From CALBPI01 sp045110335 (lineage in GTDB: Bacteria > Pseudomonadota > Gammaproteobacteria > Steroidobacterales > Woeseiaceae): 64,000 nt of DNA. Shown here in pieces: positions 25,243 to 33,640 of the stretch; positions within the stretch are counted from its first letter, which is position 1, and every line of letters begins with the position of its first letter. The notes under the pieces were generated by a model that saw only the letters and a program-made list of their open reading frames with translations, was not told the origin of the DNA and made no database searches. The translations under genes and the position numbers were made by a program. The DNA is taken from positions 23,362 through 87,361 of the forward strand of contig JBGCGB010000018.1 of NCBI GenBank assembly GCA_045110335.1, written 5' to 3'.

Positions 25243-26115
25243 ATGGCGACGCTAATTGATGGAAAACAGCAAGCGGCCGATTTACGCGCCAAGGTCGCTA
25301 CGGATACGGCGGCACTCATCGAAACAACCGGTGTGCAGCCGGGCTTAGCGGTTGTCATCGTCGGTGATGATCCGGCGAGTCAGGTTTACGTTCGCAACAA
25401 GGGTAAGCAAGCAATAGAAGCCGGCTTCCTGTCTTTCACGCATACGCTGCCGGCGGAGACGACTCAGGAAACACTGGAGGCGTTAATTGACACGCTCAAT
25501 GCTGATGCTGCTGTGCATGGCATTCTGGTGCAGTTGCCATTGCCGCCACAGATCAACGAGCAAGCGATCATCGACCGTATTGCCGTTCATAAAGATGTTG
25601 ACGGATTTCATATTGAGAACGTGGGTCGCTTGTCTATTGGGCTTCCCGGCTTTGTGCCGTGCACACCGCTCGGTTGTCTCAAGATGATTCGTGGCACGGA
25701 TCGCGACTTGTCCGGTTTGAATGCCGTGATCGTCGGACGTTCGAATATCGTCGGTAAGCCCATGGCGGCATTGTTACTGGCCGAAAGTTGTACGGTCACG
25801 ATTGCTCATTCGCGTACCAAAGACTTGCCTGAATTATGCCGAACAGCCGACATTCTGGTGGCCGCGGTGGGTCGTCCAGGGTTAATTGAAGGTGATTGGA
25901 TCAAGCCCGGTGCGATCGTGATCGACGTTGGTATTAACCGGATTAGTGATATCGATGGGCGTAGCCGGCTGACCGGCGATGTCGACTTCGACGCCGCCAA
26001 AGCAAGGGCGGATTTCATTACGCCTGTGCCGGGTGGTGTTGGGCCGATGACAATTGCTTGCTTGATGGCCAACACGCTGCAAGCAGCGCAGCGTGCGGCC
26101 GGTAAGCAGATTTAA
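25243..26115 (+). CDS. folD: FolD, methylenetetrahydrofolate dehydrogenase/cyclohydrolase
   Basis: This 290-aa bifunctional enzyme interconverts 5,10-methylene-THF, methenyl-THF and 10-formyl-THF with NADP. Seen: catalytic lysine in SQVYVRNKGKQA, the QLPLPPQINE motif, KDVDGFH, PCTPLGCL, the Rossmann motif VGRSNIVGKPMA and C-terminal TPVPGGVGPMT. It is convergent with rpoH: the TAA stops of the two genes overlap within TTTAA (26112-26115), leaving no room for an intergenic terminator. Confidence 0.97.
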   Translation: MATLIDGKQQAADLRAKVATDTAALIETTGVQPGLAVVIVGDDPASQVYVRNKGKQAIEAGFLSFTHTLPAETTQETLEALIDTLNADAAVHGILVQLPLPPQINEQAIIDRIAVHKDVDGFHIENVGRLSIGLPGFVPCTPLGCLKMIRGTDRDLSGLNAVIVGRSNIVGKPMAALLLAESCTVTIAHSRTKDLPELCRTADILVAAVGRPGLIEGDWIKPGAIVIDVGINRISDIDGRSRLTGDVDFDAAKARADFITPVPGGVGPMTIACLMANTLQAAQRAAGKQI

Positions 26116-26975
26116 GCAGCGAGTGCGACTTTCAGTTTCTTGATCGCTGCGTTTTCGATTTGACGAATACGTTCGGCGGACACGTCATAGCGTGCCGCAA
26201 GATCATGCAACGTTGATTTGTTTTCAGACAACCAGCGTTGCTGCAAAATATCGCGGCTACGATCATCCAGATCCTGCAGTGCCACGCCTAAGCGTTCACT
26301 GGCATCTTGTTGCCAATCTGCACTCTCCACCAAATCCGCCGGATCTGCATTTTCCGTTTTGAGAAACGCTGCTGGCGCAAACGTCTTCTCGTCATCATCG
26401 GCAGGTCCGAGGTCAAACGTCGCATCGCGAGCCGATAGGCGTTTTTCCATCTCGGTCACTTCGCGCACCGACACACCCAGGTCTTTAGCGACCGCTTCGG
26501 TTTCTGCAGCGGACAACCAGCTGAGGTTTTTCTTCGCTTTACGCAAGTTAAAGAACAGCTTTCGTTGCGCTTTCGTGGTGGCGACTTTAACGACGCGCCA
26601 GTTGCGCAGCACGAACTCGTGAATTTCTGCACGAATCCAATGCACCGCGAATGAAACGAGGCGTACGCCCACATCGGGATTGAAGCGTTTGACGGCTTTC
26701 ATCAAACCGACGTTGCCTTCTTGCACGAGATCGGCGACGGGTAAGCCATAGCCGCTGTAGCCTTTGGCGATATGCACAACGAAGCGCAGGTGCGCCATGA
26801 CAAGTTCGCGGGCAGCATCCAGGTTTTCGTTATCCAGAAAATCGCGTGCCAGTGCTTGCTCGTCTTCCTTGCTAAGCACAGGCACAGCACTAACCGCCTG
26901 AATGTAACCGTCCAGGCTGCCGACCGGACCGGTCAACATGAGATCGTGGTTTTTCAAAGCAATTGCTGTAGTCAT
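26112..26975 (-). CDS. rpoH: RpoH, heat-shock sigma factor sigma-32
   Basis: This 287-aa sigma factor directs RNA polymerase to heat-shock promoters. Seen: region 2 with DLVQEGNVGLMKAVKRFNPDVGVRLVSFAVHWIRAEI, the RpoH box QRKLFFNLRK that separates it from RpoD/RpoS, and a region 4 helix-turn-helix (LHDLAARYDVSAERIRQIENAAIKKL). AGGAAGAG lies just upstream of the ATG. ftsX lies 158 bp upstream on the same strand, the common ftsYEX-rpoH order. A perfect CIRCE operator sits 73 bp upstream of the start, so HrcA repression is likely in addition to any usual control. Confidence 0.97.
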   Translation of the reverse strand: MTTAIALKNHDLMLTGPVGSLDGYIQAVSAVPVLSKEDEQALARDFLDNENLDAARELVMAHLRFVVHIAKGYSGYGLPVADLVQEGNVGLMKAVKRFNPDVGVRLVSFAVHWIRAEIHEFVLRNWRVVKVATTKAQRKLFFNLRKAKKNLSWLSAAETEAVAKDLGVSVREVTEMEKRLSARDATFDLGPADDDEKTFAPAAFLKTENADPADLVESADWQQDASERLGVALQDLDDRSRDILQQRWLSENKSTLHDLAARYDVSAERIRQIENAAIKKLKVALAA

Positions 26976-27044
26976 TATTTCTCTTCCTTTCAGAAATTCG
27001 TGTCTGGCTAATAAGACCGGCTCACGAAGACATTCCTTACGCCA

Positions 27045-27074
27045 ATTTTAGCACTCTGGGGTTTAGAGTGCTAA
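27045..27074 (-). promoter_or_regulatory. candidate rpoH promoter overlapping CIRCE
   Basis: On the minus strand TTAGCA (27069-27074) and TAAAAT (27045-27050) are separated by 18 bp and resemble -35 and -10 elements (four and five of six matches). The predicted start would be near 27038. The core promoter coincides with the CIRCE operator, so bound HrcA would block it. Promoter assignment is inference. Confidence 0.5.
27048..27074. promoter_or_regulatory. CIRCE operator (HrcA binding site) upstream of rpoH
   Basis: TTAGCACTC (27048-27056), a 9-nt spacer, and GAGTGCTAA (27066-27074) form a perfect 9-9-9 CIRCE element, the operator of the heat-shock repressor HrcA. CIRCE normally precedes groESL or dnaK/hrcA operons; here it lies in the ftsX-rpoH intergenic region, 73 bp before rpoH. 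No hrcA, groES or dnaK gene is in this window. Confidence 0.93.
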
Positions 27075-27133
27075 ATGATCGTTAAGTTTCTTGAAAAATT
27101 GAGAAATATCGTCAGTTTTGACGAGAAATTAAC

Positions 27134-28045
27134 CTATTTGGGCATGGATCGCCGCATATGGCGAGCTGTTGCGAACCATGAACCACCGAGACCGAGGGCT
27201 ACGGCCGTCGCGACCACGATTCCCGACTCCTTGAGGGCCAGCCCGGAAAGTGCCCATTGGCTGCCATATTGGCCAGCGAGCTCCGAAACGGGGCCGGATA
27301 GCAGTGAAAGCCCAACAGCGACGAGAATCAGTGCAAGTAGCCCGCCGCCAAGGCCATACCAGAATCCTGTATACAAGAACGGTCTTCGAATGAAGCCATC
27401 GCTGGCTCCGACCAATTGCATGATCTCAATTTCGGCGCGCCGGTTTTGGATGTCGAGGCGGATGGTGTTGCCGATGACGACCAATAGGGCCAACCCGAGC
27501 AAACCGGCGGTCAGCCATAACGCGCGCCGGGTCAATTTGATCATGGATTGGAAGCGTCCTACCCATTCCGTGTCGAGTTGCACGATATCGGCTTCCGGTA
27601 AGCCAGCCATTTCCTGTTTCAACAACATACTGGCTTCCACACCAAGGTTCGCCAGCGGTCTGATCATCAGCGTGTGTGGCAGCGGATTATCGTCAAGTTG
27701 CGCGAGCGCATCGCCAAAGCCCGAGTTCGCTGCGAAAGCTTCAAGCGCTTCGGATGACGGAATGAAACTGACCGAATCGATATCGGCACGTGATTCCAGC
27801 AATGTCGCGAGTTGCCTGGCGTCATCCAACTCGACATCTTGTTTTAGATAAAGCGAGAAATCGACGGCGCCAGCCCAGCCGCCGGTGACTTGCAGCGCGT
27901 TCTTGATCATCAAATGCAGGCTGCTCGGCAGGGCTAATGTGATTGCAATGACCAAAATGGTTAGAAACGCGGCGACTGGTGCTTCGCGCAATTTGCCTAG
28001 TGATGCAATCAGGACCTGCAGGTGGCGTGTGAAATAGTTGCCCAT
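27134..28045 (-). CDS. ftsX: FtsX, cell-division ABC-transporter permease
   Basis: This 303-aa inner-membrane protein has an N-terminal cytoplasmic tail, TM1 (about 22-46), a periplasmic loop to about 160 and three further helices (for example LTAGLLGLALLVVIGNTI and GGGLLALILVAVGLSLL), the FtsX layout. With FtsE it forms a complex that activates periplasmic murein hydrolases (EnvC-type) at the septum. It starts 5 bp after ftsE. Immediately downstream are the CIRCE site and rpoH. Confidence 0.95.
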   Translation of the reverse strand: MGNYFTRHLQVLIASLGKLREAPVAAFLTILVIAITLALPSSLHLMIKNALQVTGGWAGAVDFSLYLKQDVELDDARQLATLLESRADIDSVSFIPSSEALEAFAANSGFGDALAQLDDNPLPHTLMIRPLANLGVEASMLLKQEMAGLPEADIVQLDTEWVGRFQSMIKLTRRALWLTAGLLGLALLVVIGNTIRLDIQNRRAEIEIMQLVGASDGFIRRPFLYTGFWYGLGGGLLALILVAVGLSLLSGPVSELAGQYGSQWALSGLALKESGIVVATAVALGLGGSWFATARHMRRSMPK

Positions 28046-28050
28046 CGCGA

Positions 28051-28740
28051 TCAGAACAACGTGTCGCTGCGCGTCAGTGATGCACTGTCGTAGGCTAGCT
28101 TGCCGTCGGCAAGTTCGATGCGTCTATGCCCCAGTTGCTCGACCAGGCCGAGGTCATGCGACGCGATCAACAGTGTCACACCGATCTCACGAAAACGCTC
28201 AAACAGTTGCATGATGCCGTGTGACAACTCCGGATCCAGGTTGCCGGTCGGCTCATCGGCAATGACGATCTTTGGCCGACCAACGATGGCGCGGGCGATC
28301 CCGACACGTTGTTGCTCTCCCGACGACAAGGTCTCCGGTCGTTGCTTTTCTTTGCGCAGCAAATCCACTTGATCGAGTGCGGCGCGCACGCGCTTGCCGA
28401 CTTCGCGATGGCCAAGGCCAGCAATAATCAGAGGCAACGCGACGTTGTCAAAAACGGTGCGATCAAAAAGTAGTTTGTGATCCTGAAACACCATGCCGAG
28501 CTGGCGACGGTAGGCCGGGATGCCGCGCTTCTTAATACCGCGCGTACCTTTGTTTTCGACTAGCAATTGGCCACGGGTCGGTTGTTCGATCAACCCGATC
28601 AGGCGCAGCAATGTACTCTTTCCGGCGCCCGAGTGACCGGTCACAAACACAAGTTCGCCGCGGTCAATCTGCAGTGACAGATTGCTGATGGCTTCTTGGC
28701 CACCGGGATAGCGTTTTGTGACATTGTCGAAACGAATCAT
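28051..28740 (-). CDS. ftsE: FtsE, cell-division ABC-transporter ATPase
   Basis: This 229-aa ATPase shows Walker A GHSGAGKSTLL, a Q loop (MVFQDHKLLFD), the signature LSSGEQQRVGIARA, Walker B KIVIADEPTGNLD and the switch His in LIASHD. It pairs with FtsX to link the Z ring to cell-wall hydrolysis. It is 2 bp after ftsY and 5 bp before ftsX, in the conserved ftsY-ftsE-ftsX order. Confidence 0.97.
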   Translation of the reverse strand: MIRFDNVTKRYPGGQEAISNLSLQIDRGELVFVTGHSGAGKSTLLRLIGLIEQPTRGQLLVENKGTRGIKKRGIPAYRRQLGMVFQDHKLLFDRTVFDNVALPLIIAGLGHREVGKRVRAALDQVDLLRKEKQRPETLSSGEQQRVGIARAIVGRPKIVIADEPTGNLDPELSHGIMQLFERFREIGVTLLIASHDLGLVEQLGHRRIELADGKLAYDSASLTRSDTLF

Positions 28741-28742
28741 GT

Positions 28743-29669
28743 CTAGTCGCCCAGTAACGCCTCCGCAAAGCCCGCTGCTTCGAACGGCTGCATGTCGTCA
28801 ATTTGTTCGCCAATGCCGACGAAGCGAACCGGAATGGCCAGCTGGTCGGCGATCGCAATCAGGATACCGCCCTTTGCGCTGCCATCCAATTTCGTCACGG
28901 TGATGCCGGTCAAACCCAGCGTTTTGTTGAATTCCTTGGCTTGCTGCATCGCGTTTTGGCCCTGACTACCGTCAATGACCAACATGACCTCATGCGGTGC
29001 CGTTTCATCGTGCCGTGCAATGACCCGTTTCACTTTGGCCAATTCGTCCATCAAGCCCTGTTGCGATTGCAGACGGCCCGCGGTGTCGGCGATCAGTACG
29101 TCGATGCCGCGCGCTTTGGCCGCGCTCATGGCGTCGAAGACAACGGCAGCCGGGTCTGCGCCGCTCGTCTGTGCAATTACCGGGATGTCATTTCGTTCGC
29201 CCCAGGTTTGAAGTTGTTCAACAGCTGCTGCACGGAACGTGTCGGCGGCAGCCATCATGACGCTGTAGCCCGAGGTCTTAAGTTTCTTTGCTAACTTGCC
29301 TGCTGTGGTCGTTTTACCGGCGCCGTTGACGCCGACCATCAGAATGACCCAAGGACGTCCCGAACCGACGACCAGCGGCTGCTCGCTGGGTTTCAACAAG
29401 TCCGTTAACGTGTCGCGTAAACCCGTCTGCAGCGCTTCCACATCCTGTTTTTCTTTGCGCGCCAACGATTTGTTGAGTTTTGTCATGACTTTTTCGGTGG
29501 TTTCAACACCAACATCAGCTAGCAACAAGCGTGTTTCGATCTCCTCGAGAACGGCATCATCGATGCGGCCACCAGGCATCAATTCCGTAATGTCGCGCGT
29601 GAGCCATGAGTCGCCTTTGTTGAGGCGGGCTCGCATGCGCTTGAAGAAACCGGGTTTGGCGTCGGTCAT
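28743..29669 (-). CDS. ftsY: FtsY, signal recognition particle receptor
   Basis: This 308-aa SRP receptor GTPase has an N-terminal membrane-targeting amphipathic helix (GFFKRMRARLNKG), a four-helix N domain, and a G domain with GVNGAGKTTTAGKLA, DTFRAAAVEQLQ, DTAGRLQ, TKLDGSAKGG and the closing GIGEQIDDMQPF. It docks ribosome-SRP complexes at the membrane. It lacks the long acidic A domain found in E. coli FtsY (497 aa), so this is the short form. It heads the ftsYEX operon and is divergent from rsmD. Confidence 0.97.
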   Translation of the reverse strand: MTDAKPGFFKRMRARLNKGDSWLTRDITELMPGGRIDDAVLEEIETRLLLADVGVETTEKVMTKLNKSLARKEKQDVEALQTGLRDTLTDLLKPSEQPLVVGSGRPWVILMVGVNGAGKTTTAGKLAKKLKTSGYSVMMAAADTFRAAAVEQLQTWGERNDIPVIAQTSGADPAAVVFDAMSAAKARGIDVLIADTAGRLQSQQGLMDELAKVKRVIARHDETAPHEVMLVIDGSQGQNAMQQAKEFNKTLGLTGITVTKLDGSAKGGILIAIADQLAIPVRFVGIGEQIDDMQPFEAAGFAEALLGD

Positions 29670-29755
29670 GGTTGGGGCTTCCGGGCAAAAAGATTAGGCG
29701 CGCCATGCTACCAGTGTGCTGTCATTTCGAGAAGAACCAGCGGTACACTGCGCGC

Positions 29756-30352
29756 ATGGCATCGTCCTCAAAAAACGGCAGTATCCGAATCATCGGTGGC
29801 GATTGGCGAGGCCGACGGCTGCCGGTCGCTGTTGTGCCGGGTCTTCGGCCGACTGGGGATCGCGTCAGAGAGACGTTGTTTAACTGGTTGCAGGGCGACA
29901 TCCATGGCATGCGGGTTCTTGACCTGTTTGCCGGTACCGGTGCGCTGGGCTTCGAAGCGCTCTCACGCGGTGCCAAACACGCGGTTCTGGTTGAGAACAA
30001 TCGTGCCGCGGCGACGATCTTGAGCGAGAACATCGCCAAGCTGAATGCGCAGGCTGAGGTAGTCTGCACTGATAGTCGTCGATTGATTGCGAAGCCGCCC
30101 GCTGGCGAGCCATTCGATCTGCTGTTGGTCGATCCGCCGTTTTCCGACCGTGATGCGGCAGACATGATTGAATCGGCGACAAAGTCGGGTTGGCTAACAG
30201 CCGGTGGGCTCGTTTATTGGGAGCAGCCCGCGGCGGGTAAGAAGTTTGATGCCCCGACGTTATCGGATCGATTTGAGCGAGTGCGAGAAAAGTCCACAGG
30301 CCGTGTACAATTCGGCCTATATCGTTTTTCAGCGACCGAGGGGGACGCATGA
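29756..30352 (+). CDS. rsmD: RsmD, 16S rRNA (guanine966-N2)-methyltransferase
   Basis: This 198-aa SAM-dependent methyltransferase has the N-terminal IRIIGGDWRGRRL and RPTGDRVRETLFNWL, SAM-binding VLDLFAGTGALGFEALSRGA and catalytic LLVDPPF (the N2-guanine D/N-PP-Y/F motif). It modifies G966 of 16S rRNA. The ATG at 29756 is chosen because it begins the family domain; in-frame sequence upstream is not protein-like. Its TGA overlaps the coaD ATG (ATGA), and it is divergent from ftsY, the usual neighbourhood. Confidence 0.95.
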   Translation: MASSSKNGSIRIIGGDWRGRRLPVAVVPGLRPTGDRVRETLFNWLQGDIHGMRVLDLFAGTGALGFEALSRGAKHAVLVENNRAAATILSENIAKLNAQAEVVCTDSRRLIAKPPAGEPFDLLLVDPPFSDRDAADMIESATKSGWLTAGGLVYWEQPAAGKKFDAPTLSDRFERVREKSTGRVQFGLYRFSATEGDA

Positions 30353-30834
30353 GATCAGTGAATGCAATGTATCCGGGGACTTTTGATCCGATCACCCACG
30401 GTCACGAAGATCTCGTCAAGCGCGCGGCTAGCCTGTTTCCAAAGGTCGTTGTCGCCATCGCGGCAAACCCCGGCAAGACGCCGATGTTCACGCTCGAAGA
30501 GCGCGTCGATTTAGCGCGTCATGTCCTGCGCAACCTAGATAACGTGACCGTTGAGGGCTACCACGGATTGACGATCCAGTTTGCCGAAGCGAATGGCTTG
30601 GGGGTTATTGTCCGTGGGCTTCGTGCGGTTTCTGATTTTGAATACGAGTTTCAGCTGGCCAACATGAACCGCCATTTGACGCCGGAAGTCGAAAGCGTAT
30701 TTCTGACGCCGCAAGATAAATACTCCTACATCTCGTCATCGTTGGTTCGCGAGATTGCAAAGCTTGGCGGAGACGTCAGTCAGTTCGTGTCTCCGATTGT
30801 TCGCGACGCGCTAGCCGAGAAATCAGGCGACTAG
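30349..30834 (+). CDS. coaD: CoaD, phosphopantetheine adenylyltransferase
   Basis: This 161-aa enzyme of coenzyme A synthesis joins 4'-phosphopantetheine to AMP from ATP. Seen: nucleotidyltransferase motif YPGTFDPITHGHEDLV, the VIVRGLRAVSDFEYE segment and YSYISSSLVREIA. The length is standard (about 160 aa). Translation is probably coupled to rsmD through the ATGA overlap. CoaBC, two steps earlier in the same pathway, is encoded at 34450. Confidence 0.97.
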   Translation: MRSVNAMYPGTFDPITHGHEDLVKRAASLFPKVVVAIAANPGKTPMFTLEERVDLARHVLRNLDNVTVEGYHGLTIQFAEANGLGVIVRGLRAVSDFEYEFQLANMNRHLTPEVESVFLTPQDKYSYISSSLVREIAKLGGDVSQFVSPIVRDALAEKSGD

Positions 30835-30850
30835 CGATCAGCAGGCCGAC

Positions 30851-31663
30851 CTAGCGTTGGCAATCGGTGCAATAAAAAGTTGAGCGCTGCCCGATTACGC
30901 GTTGTGTGACGGGTTTTTGGCACTGCTTGCATGGCTCGCCGGTCCGACCGTACACCGATAATTGTTGCGCGAAGTAGCCCGGATTGCCGTCACTGCCATA
31001 ATAGTCGCGCAACGTGGTGCCACCGGACGCAATGGCATTGCCGAGCACCTTGATGATCGCTTTTGCGAGCGATCGCATTCTGGTTTTCGAGACCTTGCTG
31101 GCGGCCGTCAAAGGATGAATTCCGGCCATGAACAGCGCCTCACTGGCGTAGATATTGCCGACGCCAACGACAATCTTTGCATCCATGATGAACGATTTAA
31201 TCGCTACCCGGCGTTTTCTGGCCTGACGCCACAGATAATCACCGTCAAAATCGCCGTCCAGGGGCTCCGGGCCCAGCGTGGTCATTAATTTATGCTGTTC
31301 TGGTGCCTCGCTGAACAAGACACACCCGAATCTTCTGGGATCGTGGAAGCGTAGCGCATCCCCGGAGCCCAAAATGATGTCGATATGGTCATGTTTCTTG
31401 CGGGGCAGTGCAGCCGGCACCACGCGCAGGCTGCCCGACATGCCCAAATGAATGATCAAATGCCCTTTGTCGGTGTCGATGAGCAGGTATTTCGCCCGCC
31501 GGCGCACGCCGCGAACGCTCTGGCCGCATAGGCTTTGCACCTGTTTGACGGGTACTGGCCATCTCAGGCTTGACTGATGTATGTCGATTTTCGAGATTTG
31601 TTGCCCAACGATATGGGGCTCGATCCCCCGGCGGGTTGTCTCGACCTCAGGCAGTTCCGGCAT
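30851..31663 (-). CDS. mutM: MutM, formamidopyrimidine-DNA glycosylase
   Basis: This 270-aa base-excision repair enzyme removes 8-oxoguanine. Seen: N-terminal catalytic PELPEVE (Pro after Met processing), conserved Lys in GHLIIHLGMSGSLR, the NIYASEALF helix-two-turn-helix and a C-terminal zinc finger CKQCQKP...FYCTDC. It is convergent with coaD (16-bp gap) and divergent from the desaturase. MutY, the partner of the same GO system, is at 48442. Confidence 0.97.
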   Translation of the reverse strand: MPELPEVETTRRGIEPHIVGQQISKIDIHQSSLRWPVPVKQVQSLCGQSVRGVRRRAKYLLIDTDKGHLIIHLGMSGSLRVVPAALPRKKHDHIDIILGSGDALRFHDPRRFGCVLFSEAPEQHKLMTTLGPEPLDGDFDGDYLWRQARKRRVAIKSFIMDAKIVVGVGNIYASEALFMAGIHPLTAASKVSKTRMRSLAKAIIKVLGNAIASGGTTLRDYYGSDGNPGYFAQQLSVYGRTGEPCKQCQKPVTQRVIGQRSTFYCTDCQR

Positions 31664-31700
31664 AGTGCTGATGACGCTTTTGAAATGTGAAACAGGTATC

Positions 31701-31741
31701 CTATGTAAACATAGTGTCGTTTTATAGTGGAACGATAAAAC
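31701..31741. promoter_or_regulatory. two inverted repeats upstream of the desaturase, candidate operators
   Basis: CTATG-TAAA-CATAG (31701-31714) and GTTTTAT-N9-ATAAAAC (31719-31725 and 31735-31741) are adjacent perfect palindromes in the 115-bp gap before the desaturase gene. Desaturase genes are often controlled by TetR-type regulators (FabR/DesT), but these repeats do not match the sites I remember, so the regulator is unknown. Confidence 0.45.
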
Positions 31742-31778
31742 AGTCAGCCGGGCACAAAGGTCCGGACAGGAAAGTACA

Positions 31779-32981
31779 GTGATCGAATTTTTTATGACTT
31801 ATCTTTATGGCGGCTTGCTGGACCTCGGCCCTTGGGGTTACGTGATCGCAAGCCTCATCATGCTGCAAATCTCGATGATGGCGGTCACGTTGTATCTGCA
31901 CCGCGACCAGGCGCATCGCTCGCTGGATCTGCATCCCGTGCTACGACACTTTTTTCGCTTTTGGATTTGGTGCACCTCGGGCATGTTGACGCGTGAGTGG
32001 GTTGCTGTTCATCGCAAGCATCATGCTTTTTGTGAAACTGAGAATGATCCGCATAGTCCACAGATTTACGGCCTCAAGAAAGTGCTGTTGGAAGGCGCCG
32101 AGCTTTATCGCGATGAGAAGAACAATCAGGAAACGCTCGAGAAGTATGGCCGCGGAACACCGGACGATTGGCTCGAACGCAATATGTATTTGAAGTTTCC
32201 GTTCGGCGGCATCGTTTTGCTAGTGCTGTCTAACCTATTTTTCTTCGGCGTGCCGGGTATCATTCTGATCGCTGTTCAGCTGGTTTCCATGCCGCTGTTT
32301 GCTGCAGGCATTATCAACGGTATCGGCCATCACACCGGTTATCGGAACTTTGAGTGCGACGATGCGGCACGCAATATCTTGCCCTGGGGTTTTATCGTCG
32401 GTGGTGAAGAGCTGCACAACAACCATCATGCATTCCCGACATCGGCCAAGTTCTCGATGCGTCCCTGGGAGTTCGATATCGGTTGGATGTACATCACGAT
32501 CTTTAGCAAACTGGGGCTGGCGAAAGTGAAGAAGGTCGCACCAGAGCCTGCGCGTGATGTGCCAGCCAATGAGCTCGGGCTGGAACAACTACGTGCGATT
32601 ATCGTTAATCGCATGCATGTGTTGCGTGATTACACGAAGGAAGTGACCCTGCCGACACTACGACTCGAGAAGTCGCGTGGCGCTGAAATGGTCAGCAAGG
32701 CACGCAAAGTGCTGGTCCGCCAACCGGCACTGCTGGATGCGAAAGCACGCGCCAAGTTAGATACGATTCTGGAAAACAGCACTACGTTGCGTACCGTGCA
32801 TGAGTTCCGCGATCGTTTGCAGTTACTGTGGAAGAGTGGCACCGCAATCAGCAATGAACGTTTGTTGGAACAACTCCGCGAATGGTGTGACGAAGCCGAA
32901 GCCAGTGGCATTCGAGCGTTGCAACAATTTGCTGATCGTATCCGCGGTTATGCGATGAGCGCACAGCCCATTCGCGCTTAA
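31779..32981 (+). CDS. acyl-CoA/acyl-lipid delta-9 fatty acid desaturase
   Basis: This 400-aa membrane di-iron desaturase has the three histidine boxes HRDQAHRS (about 47), HRKHH (about 84) and HNNHH (about 213), with membrane helices near 18-40 and 145-185. The size matches Pseudomonas DesB (about 394 aa), including a C-terminal extension of about 150 charged helical residues. It introduces a double bond into saturated acyl chains with oxygen and an electron donor. The GTG at 31779 starts the family N-terminus; GGAAAG is upstream. A bidirectional terminator separates it from rpmG. Confidence 0.9.
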   Translation: MIEFFMTYLYGGLLDLGPWGYVIASLIMLQISMMAVTLYLHRDQAHRSLDLHPVLRHFFRFWIWCTSGMLTREWVAVHRKHHAFCETENDPHSPQIYGLKKVLLEGAELYRDEKNNQETLEKYGRGTPDDWLERNMYLKFPFGGIVLLVLSNLFFFGVPGIILIAVQLVSMPLFAAGIINGIGHHTGYRNFECDDAARNILPWGFIVGGEELHNNHHAFPTSAKFSMRPWEFDIGWMYITIFSKLGLAKVKKVAPEPARDVPANELGLEQLRAIIVNRMHVLRDYTKEVTLPTLRLEKSRGAEMVSKARKVLVRQPALLDAKARAKLDTILENSTTLRTVHEFRDRLQLLWKSGTAISNERLLEQLREWCDEAEASGIRALQQFADRIRGYAMSAQPIRA

Positions 32982-33006
32982 CGCTCGACGCAGTTTGCGA
33001 AAACAG

Positions 33007-33044
33007 AAAAGGCCGGCGGGTTAGAAACCAGCCGGCCTTTTTTT
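33007..33044. terminator. bidirectional rho-independent terminator
   Basis: GGCCGGC (33011-33017) pairs with GCCGGCC (33031-33037), with inner GGTT/AACC pairing, flanked by AAAA on the left and seven T on the right. It serves the desaturase on + and rpmB-rpmG on -. Confidence 0.9.
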
Positions 33045-33088
33045 GTCTGCATTTCGGCGTTTAACCGCCGAAAGAAGAAGCCTGTCTC

Positions 33089-33244
33089 TTACTTGATTTT
33101 GGCTTCTTTGTAGATCACGTGTTTACGAACAACGGGATCGTACTTTTTCGTTTCCATCTTTTCGGGATGAAGACGCTTGTTCTTATGTGTGGTGTAGAAG
33201 TGGCCGGTTCCGGCTGACGACACTAGGCGGATTTTGTCACGCAT
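33089..33244 (-). CDS. rpmG: RpmG, 50S ribosomal protein L33
   Basis: This 51-aa protein beginning MRDKIRLVSSAGTGHFYTT and ending VIYKEAKIK matches L33 along its whole length. It has no zinc-binding cysteines, so it is the C-minus form. AGGAAG lies upstream of the ATG. It is 16 bp after rpmB, the standard rpmB-rpmG operon. Confidence 0.96.
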   Translation of the reverse strand: MRDKIRLVSSAGTGHFYTTHKNKRLHPEKMETKKYDPVVRKHVIYKEAKIK

Positions 33245-33260
33245 GATTCAGCTTCCTAAA

Positions 33261-33497
33261 TTAAACGCGCTGACCCTGCTCACGCAGGTCGCTAACGATT
33301 TTTTCGATGCCATGTTTATCGATGATACGCATTCCCTTTGCAGAGACACGAAGCTTCACATAGCGCTTTTCAGACTCGAGCCAAAAACGATGCGAGTGCA
33401 AATTGGGCAAAAAACGGCGACGCGTCTTGTTATGAGCGTGCGAGACGTTATTGCCGGACATCGGGCCTTTGCCGGTTACCTGACAGACTTTGGACAT
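33261..33497 (-). CDS. rpmB: RpmB, 50S ribosomal protein L28
   Basis: This 78-aa protein, MSKVCQVTGKGPMSGNNVSHA..., with the conserved HNKTRRRFLPNL segment and C-terminal basic helix, is L28. It is first in the rpmB-rpmG operon, expressed from the sigma-70 promoter at 33599-33627, with radC further upstream on the same strand. Confidence 0.97.
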   Translation of the reverse strand: MSKVCQVTGKGPMSGNNVSHAHNKTRRRFLPNLHSHRFWLESEKRYVKLRVSAKGMRIIDKHGIEKIVSDLREQGQRV

Positions 33498-33598
33498 GAC
33501 AGTTTCCTGAAAATTCTGGCTGACGGGCCAAGTATCTACCCAGCGCGTCGAATCAAATCGGGTCTGAAGGCGTACCGTTCAGACGTAGAGAGCCGCAC

Positions 33599-33627
33599 TT
33601 TATACCGGATCAATCGGCCGATATCAA
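33599..33627 (-). promoter_or_regulatory. sigma-70 promoter of rpmB-rpmG
   Basis: On the minus strand TTGATA (33622-33627), a 17-bp spacer and TATAAA (33599-33604) form a near-consensus promoter about 100 bp upstream of rpmB, just past the end of radC. Confidence 0.8.
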
Positions 33628-33640
33628 GCCATCGCATGCA

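Noticed and set aside
27075..27851. 258-aa open frame on the plus strand opposite ftsX
   Set aside because: It is rich in S, R and P with no domain, and is antisense to a well-supported ftsX; it also starts right beside the CIRCE element.
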